From Paracoccaceae bacterium (GTDB taxonomy: Bacteria > Pseudomonadota > Alphaproteobacteria > Rhodobacterales > Rhodobacteraceae): DNA of 11,528 bases. Under the pieces are notes generated by a model. It searched no databases and was not told where the DNA came from. It saw only the letters and a program-made list of their open reading frames with translations. Below, piece after piece: positions 7,309 to 11,528 of this stretch. The translations under genes were made by a program, and so were the position numbers. The stretch spans positions 1 to 11,528 of the forward strand of contig JAHRVZ010000041.1 in NCBI GenBank assembly GCA_019090405.1, in the 5' to 3' direction. The first letter of the stretch is position 1. Each line of letters opens with the position of its first letter.

Positions 7309-8099
7309 TGGGTAGACGCAAAGATAAACTGACCTCTGACATTGGTTGGAGCACACCTGACAAGATTACTGTTCGCGGGCTGGACCTGCCGAACGAAATT
7401 CTTGGCCATATGAACCTTGGCGATCTGGCGTTTCTGCAACTGACCGGACGCCGCGCAACCACCGAAGAAGCCAATGTTTTCAATGCCATCATCATCACAT
7501 TGGTGGAACATGGTATCACCCCGTCGGCGCTGGCGGCGCGGATGACTTACATGGGGGCACCGGAATCGCTTCAGGCGGCTGTGGCGGCTGGCCTGTGTGG
7601 ATTGGGCACGGTGTTTGTCGGCTCGATGGAAGGCGCGTCAAAAATGCTTTACGAAGCATTGCCTGAGGACAAACTGGGTACTGGCGTTGATCTGGATGCG
7701 TTGGCGGTTGAAACCGTTGATAAATTCCGCGCCGCTAAAACGATCGTGCCGGGACTGGGCCATCCAGTTCATAAACCGGTCGATCCCCGCGCACCGCGTT
7801 TGTTTGAGATTGCCGCTGAGAACGGAAAATCGGGTGAATACATTGCATTGATGCAGAAAATTCACGCCGTGGCCGAGGAAAAATCAGGCAAGATGCTGCC
7901 AATCAACGCCACCGGCGCGGTTGGTGCGATTTGTTGCGAATTCGGTTTCCCATGGAAAATCGTGCGTGGTTTTGGCGTGATGGCGCGGGCCATCGGGCTG
8001 GTTGGACATATTCTGGAAGAAAGCGAAAATCCGATTTCCTTTGATATCTGGCAGCGCGTTGAAGAAGAAATTCTTGAAAACAGTGGTCCAGATTCATGA
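7308..8099 (+). CDS. Citryl-CoA lyase-like protein (citrate-synthase fold) with altered catalytic site
   Basis: Small member of the citrate-synthase superfamily, of the kind usually annotated citryl-CoA lyase (CoA-ester lyase releasing acetyl-CoA). Counted from the ATG at 7308 it has 263 residues, matching only the lyase domain. VEHGITPSA (66-74) aligns with the ADHG motif of human ATP-citrate lyase and contributes His68; GSMEGASKM (105-113) aligns with its GALDAAAKM; GLGHPVHK (149-156) gives His152, equivalent to citrate synthase His320. At the position of the catalytic Asp (NVDG in ATP-citrate lyase) this protein reads NATG (200-203), so Thr202 replaces the Asp. MARAIGLVGHILEE (225-238) matches the terminal CoA/citrate helix. 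An alternative ATG at 7293 would add five residues, but 7308 forms a TAATG overlap with the SDR stop and has GGGA about 9 bp upstream, so I prefer it. The fold is confident; the reaction is open. Confidence 0.82.
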   Translation: MGRRKDKLTSDIGWSTPDKITVRGLDLPNEILGHMNLGDLAFLQLTGRRATTEEANVFNAIIITLVEHGITPSALAARMTYMGAPESLQAAVAAGLCGLGTVFVGSMEGASKMLYEALPEDKLGTGVDLDALAVETVDKFRAAKTIVPGLGHPVHKPVDPRAPRLFEIAAENGKSGEYIALMQKIHAVAEEKSGKMLPINATGAVGAICCEFGFPWKIVRGFGVMARAIGLVGHILEESENPISFDIWQRVEEEILENSGPDS

Positions 8100-9268
8100 G
8101 CCAGCTACAGACCACGGCCCCCGACACACATGACGATCTGCGCGATGCGCTGCGCGCGCTTTTCGCTGAATTTCCAGACGAATATCACCGCAAACATGGT
8201 GCAGCTGAAACATACCCCGAAGAATTCGTCGATGCCCTGACCAAGGCTGGCTGGCTGGCCGCGATGATCCCCGAAGAATACGGTGGCTCGGGTCTTGGAT
8301 TGACCGAAGCCAGCATCGTGATGGAGGAAATCTGTCGTTCAGGGGGTAATGCCGGCCATTGCCACGGGCAGATGTACAACATGGGCACATTGCTGCGCCA
8401 CGGGTCCGAGGCGCAGAAACAGCAATACCTGCCCGGCATCGCGTCGGGTGATTTGCGGCTGCAATCCATGGCCGTGACAGAACCGTCCACGGGGACCGAT
8501 ACCACCCAACTAAAGACCACCGCCGTCAAAAAGGGTGATCGGTATATCGTTAACGGTCAAAAGGTGTTTATCAGCCGGTTGCAACATTCTGACCTGATGA
8601 TCCTTTTGGCCCGTACCACGCCCATAAGCGAGGTGAAAAAGAAGTCACAAGGCCTGTCGATCTTTATGGTTGATCTGCGCGATGCTGTCGGCAACGGCAT
8701 GGAAATACGCCCGATTTCTAACATGTCGGGACATGAAACCAACGAAGTGTTCTTTGACGACCTTGAAATACCGGCTGAAAACCTGATCGGCACCGAAGGG
8801 CGTGGTTTTTATCACATCCTTGACGGGCTGAACGCTGAACGCACGCTGATTGCTGCGGAATGTATTGGTGATGGCTATTGGTTTGTTGACAGGGCGCGTG
8901 CCTATGCCAACGAACGTATCGTATTTGATCGTCCCATCGGACAAAACCAGGGTGTGCAGTTCCCGATTGCCAAGTCCTTTGTTGCGCTTGAGGCGGCCAA
9001 CCTGATGCGGTTCGAATCCTGCCGCCGTTTTGATTCCGGGATTGATTGTGGTGCACAGGCCAACATGGCCAAACTGCTGGCAGCAGATGCCAGCTGGGAA
9101 GCTGCAAACGCTTGTATCCAGACCCACGGTGGGTTCGGTTTTGCCCGTGAATACGATATCGAACGCAAGTTCCGCGAAACCCGCCTGTATCAGGTAGCAC
9201 CGATCTCGACCAACCTGATCCTGTCCTATGTCGGTGAACACATTCTGGGTATGCCAAGGTCGTTCTAA
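8096..9268 (+). CDS. Acyl-CoA dehydrogenase (complete)
   Basis: FAD-dependent acyl-CoA dehydrogenase of 390 residues, normal family length. The N-terminal helical domain includes IPEEYGGSGLGLTE (58-71). The beta domain has the FAD/substrate segment QSMAVTEPSTGTD (123-135). C-terminal marks are LNAERTLIAAE (245-255), AYANERIVFDRPIG (269-282) and QTHGGFGFAREYDIER (342-357). The MCAD-type C-terminal Glu is absent: the expected YEGT site reads YQVAPIST. Glu248 in the NAERT motif matches the isovaleryl-/long-chain-type catalytic base position, as in PQERL of LCAD. Electrons would pass to ETF. The start ATG overlaps the stop of the citryl-CoA-lyase-like gene (ATGA), with no clear ribosome binding site, implying coupling. 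It is a paralogue of the truncated dehydrogenase at the window start. The Glu position hints at a branched or long substrate, but this is weak evidence. Confidence 0.93.
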   Translation: MSQLQTTAPDTHDDLRDALRALFAEFPDEYHRKHGAAETYPEEFVDALTKAGWLAAMIPEEYGGSGLGLTEASIVMEEICRSGGNAGHCHGQMYNMGTLLRHGSEAQKQQYLPGIASGDLRLQSMAVTEPSTGTDTTQLKTTAVKKGDRYIVNGQKVFISRLQHSDLMILLARTTPISEVKKKSQGLSIFMVDLRDAVGNGMEIRPISNMSGHETNEVFFDDLEIPAENLIGTEGRGFYHILDGLNAERTLIAAECIGDGYWFVDRARAYANERIVFDRPIGQNQGVQFPIAKSFVALEAANLMRFESCRRFDSGIDCGAQANMAKLLAADASWEAANACIQTHGGFGFAREYDIERKFRETRLYQVAPISTNLILSYVGEHILGMPRSF

Positions 9269-9367
9269 AAGAGCTTCCAGCGGTGCTTGATCTGGGTCAA
9301 CATTGAAAATGGCCAAAACGTCTAAAATTGATTCTTCCATCGGGCAAGCCTTATTGGGGGAATCAAA
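9269..9367 (+). other. 99-bp intergenic gap within the plus-strand cluster
   Basis: The only sizeable break in the plus-strand run. I see no clear hairpin terminator and no convincing sigma-70 promoter. The sequence is more A/T-rich near 9303-9345 than its coding neighbours. Its last bases carry the GGGGGAA ribosome binding site of the following TTG-started gene. Whether the second SDR is cotranscribed with the operon or has its own promoter here is undecided. Confidence 0.5.
9356..9362 (+). promoter_or_regulatory. Ribosome binding site deciding a TTG start
   Basis: GGGGGAA lies 5 bp before TTG 9368-9370. The encoded MGRLQNKTALISGAASG-like N terminus is exactly what SDRs begin with, and no in-frame ATG or GTG is suitably placed, so TTG is the likely initiator. 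Confidence 0.75.
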
Positions 9368-10120
9368 TTGGGAAGACTTCAGAACAAGACTGCGCTGATT
9401 AGTGGCGCTGCCAGCGGAATGGGGGCGGCAGAGGCGCGCTTATTTGCTGAACAGGGTGCACAGGTGATCGTCGCAGATGTTGACGGTGACGGGGCGCAGT
9501 CCGTGGTGCAGGACATCACCGATGCAGGTGGTAGCGCAATTGCGGTGCATCTGGACGTGGCTGATGCCGCGAGCTGGGACAAGGCAATCACACGTGGTGT
9601 CAAGGCATTTGGCGATATCGACATTCTGGTCAACAATGCCGGCATTCTGATAATGAAGCCGGTTCAAGATACCACCGAAGAAGAATGGGACAGAATTTTC
9701 TCGATCAATGCCAAAGGGGTGTTTCTGGGGACCAAGGCTGTTCTGGACAGCATGAAGGCCACAGGCGCCGGGTCTATCATCAATATTTCGTCGATTTACG
9801 GCATTGTCGGCGCGCCCTCTGCGGCGGCTTATCAGGCTACAAAGGGTGCCGTGCGGCTTTTGACCAAGGCAACAGCATCGGACTATGCGCCTTTCAATAT
9901 TAGGGTGAACTCGGTCCATCCGGGTGTGATTGCCACAGCAATGACGGATGAATTGCTGGCCGATCCAGAGGTCGCAAAGGATCTTCTGGGAACAACCATA
10001 ATGGAACGCCCGGCCCAACCGGAAGAAGTGGCACGCGCGGTGCTGTTTCTGGCTTCGGACGAGGCGTCGTTCATGACAGGCTCGGAAATGGTCGTCGACG
10101 GTGGCTATACGGCGCAATAG
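9368..10120 (+). CDS. Classical SDR oxidoreductase (FabG/hydroxysteroid-dehydrogenase-like)
   Basis: NAD(P)-dependent alcohol/ketone oxidoreductase of 250 residues, the standard length of classical SDRs. The cofactor motif SGAASGMG is at 12-19; Asp37 at the end of beta-2 (VIVAD) favours NAD(H) over NADP(H). NNAG is at 89-92, and the catalytic Ser142, Tyr155 and Lys159 (YQATK) are all present. HPGVIATAM (184-192) follows, and the C-terminal MTGSEMVVDGGYTAQ is the typical oligomer-forming end. It starts at TTG with a strong ribosome binding site, 99 bp downstream of the dehydrogenase gene. It is not closely similar to the SDR at 6394-7308, which belongs to a different subgroup. It probably oxidises a secondary alcohol or reduces a ketone of the same substrate. 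Alternative annotations such as 3-oxoacyl-ACP reductase, cyclohexanol dehydrogenase or 3-alpha/20-beta-hydroxysteroid dehydrogenase fit the motifs equally. Confidence 0.88.
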   Translation: MGRLQNKTALISGAASGMGAAEARLFAEQGAQVIVADVDGDGAQSVVQDITDAGGSAIAVHLDVADAASWDKAITRGVKAFGDIDILVNNAGILIMKPVQDTTEEEWDRIFSINAKGVFLGTKAVLDSMKATGAGSIINISSIYGIVGAPSAAAYQATKGAVRLLTKATASDYAPFNIRVNSVHPGVIATAMTDELLADPEVAKDLLGTTIMERPAQPEEVARAVLFLASDEASFMTGSEMVVDGGYTAQ

Positions 10121-10151
10121 ATACGGGATAGATACGAGATAGAAACGGGCA
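10119..10151 (+). repeat. Three imperfect tandem 11-bp repeats
   Basis: Units AGATACGGGAT (10119-10129), AGATACGAGAT (10130-10140) and AGAAACGGGCA (10141-10151) follow each other directly, starting inside the TAG stop of the SDR gene and ending at the terminator hairpin. Units 1 and 2 differ at one position; unit 3 is more diverged. The role is unknown. It could be slippage-derived spacer sequence or a protein or RNA-binding stretch just before the terminator. Confidence 0.7.
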
Positions 10152-10178
10152 GGGGCGGTTACATCTTTCGCCGCCCCT
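10151..10178. terminator. GC hairpin between convergent genes, probable bidirectional terminator
   Basis: The inverted repeat AGGGGCGG (10151-10158) and CCGCCCCT (10171-10178) forms a perfect 8-bp stem with a 12-nt loop. It lies in the 65-bp gap between the plus-strand SDR and the minus-strand ligase-like gene. The T-tract is short in both directions (TTT on the plus strand, reading into a TTTCT stretch on the minus), so efficiency is uncertain. Position between two converging stop codons is the main support. Confidence 0.62.
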
Positions 10179-10185
10179 TTGGCCG

Positions 10186-11382
10186 TCAGCCGTCCATGAG
10201 ATTGACGATAAGATCCGCATTTTCCGGCAAGGTATCGACAAATTCCACGGCATCGGCGCGGATACGCGCGTGCAACTGGAACGTTTCTGTAGCGGCCGCT
10301 TCGGCCATGACCCGATCTGTGCCTTCTTCGATCATCAGATGCAGCCGCAGTGTATCACGGTCATTCTCGCGGGTGATGATGGCTTGTGCCGCTGTGGCAC
10401 CGGGGGTGGCGATCACCACCTCTTCGATGGCGCGGGGATAGACGAAAATTTCGCGTACTTTGACAGCGGCACCAACGCGGCCCTGAATGGCGGACAACCT
10501 TATGACCCTGCCATCGGCTTCTGATTCAAGCGCAAAGGCGCTGTCGCCAGTGCCAAAACGGATCATTGGCCATTCTGCCGCGCGGGCGGTGACAACGATC
10601 TCGCCGGTTTCACCATCGGGCAGCGGGGCGCCAGTGTCGGGGTCGCAAATCTGCACGATCCGGTCCGGGTGACACAGATAACCGTCGTTCCCGTCCTCAT
10701 AGGCGACCAGCCCCAGATCGGCGGTTGCATAAGCCGCCCAGGTGGTCACCCCATAGTCAGCTTCGATCCGGCGGCGCTTGGCCATCCAGTCACCCATCTC
10801 GCCACCTAAAAAGGCGGTTTTTATGGTCCAGGCCTCGCGGCCATATTTTTCTATTACTGTATCGGCCAGCGCCAGGAAAAACGCCGTCGAGGCACAGATG
10901 GATGTAGCGCCCGTTTCGACGATGATCTGCGCCTGCAGTTCGCGGTTGCCGACGCCACCGGGGATTACCGTGGCGCCTGTCGCGCGTGCTGCCTGATCAA
11001 ACAAAAGCCCCGCCGGGACCAGGTGATAGGACCAGGTATTCAGGATAATGTCACCAGACCCGACGCCAGCGGATCTGAACAGCATATCCAGCCCATGGCC
11101 ACCGCCACCGGGTAGCGAGGGTTCAAAAATCGGACCCGGAGAGACATAGATATGTTCGATGTCTTTAGGGTCGGTGGCGAGGAACCCGCCATATGGCGGG
11201 CTCTCTCGCTGGAGCGTCAACAGCTCCTCTTTTTTCATCACTGGCAGCTGGGAGAGAACCGCCAGAGATGAAATTGTTGCAGGATCAAATCCGGCCGCCT
11301 CAAAGCGGGCCTTCAGGCCCGGAGCCATTGCGGCGGCCGCATTATATGCAGTCGCGATGTGAGGATAGATATCTTCCGACAT
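10186..11382 (-). CDS. Divergent PaaK-like AMP-binding protein lacking a canonical P-loop
   Basis: A 398-residue protein related to phenylacetate-CoA ligases. Supporting marks are LPVMKKEEL (46-54), FLGGEMGDWMAKRRRIE (191-207, the PaaK GxEPW...R region), AAYATADLG (216-224) where PaaK has YG(S/L)(T/S)E, GETGEIVVT (257-265), PMIRFGTGD (272-280) with the ribose-binding Asp, and KVREIFVYPRAIE (308-320) corresponding to the VRGxNxFPxxIE hinge. The ATP phosphate-binding loop, SSGTTG in the ligase at 409-1800, is replaced by VSPGPIFEPSLPGGG (80-94). The RTDD element before the hinge reads GRVGAA. It may use ATP differently, bind CoA or acyl-AMP only, or serve as a non-catalytic partner. The ATG at 11382 has AAGGAAA about 8 bp upstream. 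It lies 27 bp behind an enoyl-CoA hydratase gene on the same strand and is probably cotranscribed. Superfamily membership is likely, enzymatic activity uncertain. Confidence 0.8.
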   Translation of the reverse strand: MSEDIYPHIATAYNAAAAMAPGLKARFEAAGFDPATISSLAVLSQLPVMKKEELLTLQRESPPYGGFLATDPKDIEHIYVSPGPIFEPSLPGGGGHGLDMLFRSAGVGSGDIILNTWSYHLVPAGLLFDQAARATGATVIPGGVGNRELQAQIIVETGATSICASTAFFLALADTVIEKYGREAWTIKTAFLGGEMGDWMAKRRRIEADYGVTTWAAYATADLGLVAYEDGNDGYLCHPDRIVQICDPDTGAPLPDGETGEIVVTARAAEWPMIRFGTGDSAFALESEADGRVIRLSAIQGRVGAAVKVREIFVYPRAIEEVVIATPGATAAQAIITRENDRDTLRLHLMIEEGTDRVMAEAAATETFQLHARIRADAVEFVDTLPENADLIVNLMDG

Positions 11383-11390
11383 TGCTATGC

Positions 11391-11397
11391 TTTCCTT
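11391..11397 (-). promoter_or_regulatory. Ribosome binding site of the minus-strand ligase-like gene
   Basis: Read on the minus strand, AAGGAAA sits 8 bp before the ATG at 11382-11380, within the 27-bp gap after the hydratase stop codon. It supports the chosen start. Confidence 0.6.
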
Positions 11398-11409
11398 GCT
11401 GTGCCCGGT

Positions 11410-11528
11410 TTAGATTGGGCAGTCTTTGCTGAAGTTAGGCGCGCGTTTTTCGCGGTGTGACAGAACGCCTTCTTTAACGTCTTCGCTCATGAAGCCCAGC
11501 ATTTCCAGCGCTGTCGAGGCATCAAAGA
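11410..11528 (-). CDS. Enoyl-CoA hydratase/isomerase (crotonase family), C-terminal end only
   Basis: The last 38 codons and TAA stop (11412-11410) of a minus-strand gene whose body lies beyond the window. The translated end contains MLGFMSEDVKEGVLS followed by HREKRAPNF, matching the crotonase C-terminal pattern in which a Glu-Gly before an EKRxPxF motif closes the active-site helix. Crotonases hydrate enoyl-CoA to 3-hydroxyacyl-CoA. It precedes the ligase-like gene by 27 bp and is likely in the same transcription unit. In this neighbourhood it is a candidate for the hydration step between the carboxylase and lyase reactions encoded on the other strand. Only a short piece is visible, so the subfamily (hydratase, isomerase, or glutaconyl-type hydratase) cannot be told. 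Confidence 0.8.
   Translation of the reverse strand, partial: FDASTALEMLGFMSEDVKEGVLSHREKRAPNFSKDCPI

Noticed and set aside
9304..9330. Possible promoter TTGAAA ... TAAAAT upstream of the second SDR
   Set aside because: The spacer is only about 14 bp, too short for a sigma-70 promoter, and A/T-rich words are expected by chance in a noncoding gap.
10186..11382. Pseudogene status for the P-loop-less ligase-like gene
   Set aside because: The frame is uninterrupted over 398 codons, has a ribosome binding site, and retains other family motifs, so it looks like a maintained divergent protein rather than a decaying one.
10196..11432. Short plus-strand frames opposite the ligase-like gene
   Set aside because: Several overlapping 60-84-codon frames with low-complexity, arginine/proline/serine-rich translations; shadows of the minus-strand gene.

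Overview
The window is a tightly packed catabolic gene cluster, most likely from a marine-type alphaproteobacterium (Rhodobacterales-like). The taxon is inferred from protein style, moderately high GC and heavy use of GCC/GGC codons; no rRNA or other marker is present. Nearly every base is coding, the proteins look cytoplasmic, and all belong to acyl-CoA metabolism. I see no mobile element, tRNA, rRNA, CRISPR array or regulator gene.

Layout. Plus strand, 1-9268: an unbroken eight-gene operon-like run. It encodes the 3' end of an acyl-CoA dehydrogenase, a PaaK-type acyl-CoA ligase, the carboxyltransferase (beta) and biotin carboxylase/biotin carrier (alpha) subunits of an acyl-CoA carboxylase, an HMG-CoA-lyase-like DRE-TIM lyase, a 3-hydroxyacyl-CoA-dehydrogenase-type SDR, a small citrate-synthase-fold protein of the citryl-CoA lyase type, and a complete second acyl-CoA dehydrogenase. 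Four junctions overlap (ATGA three times, TAATG once) and the others are 10-31 bp. After a 99-bp gap comes a second SDR with a TTG start (9368-10120). A convergent intergenic region (10121-10185) holds short tandem repeats and a GC hairpin. On the minus strand are a divergent PaaK-like protein (11382-10186) and, upstream of it, the C-terminal end of an enoyl-CoA hydratase (11528-11410).

How the genes may work together (inference). The set resembles the logic of the leucine (liu) and acyclic terpene (atu) pathways. An acid is activated to its CoA ester, an alpha,beta-double bond is introduced, the branch is carboxylated, the product is hydrated, and an HMG-CoA-lyase-type enzyme releases acetyl-CoA plus a 3-oxo acid. 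Extra parts not found in the textbook liu/atu sets are the citryl-CoA-lyase-like protein, a second dehydrogenase, and PaaK-type rather than classical acyl-CoA synthetases. Several enzymes depart from their family at catalytic positions. The citryl-CoA-lyase-like protein has Thr where the catalytic Asp is expected, the lyase has a Glu for the metal-binding Asp plus a longer lid loop, and the minus-strand ligase homologue has no recognisable P-loop. The substrate cannot be read from the sequence; a branched or alicyclic/terpenoid-like acid is my best guess, and the pathway as a whole may be undescribed.
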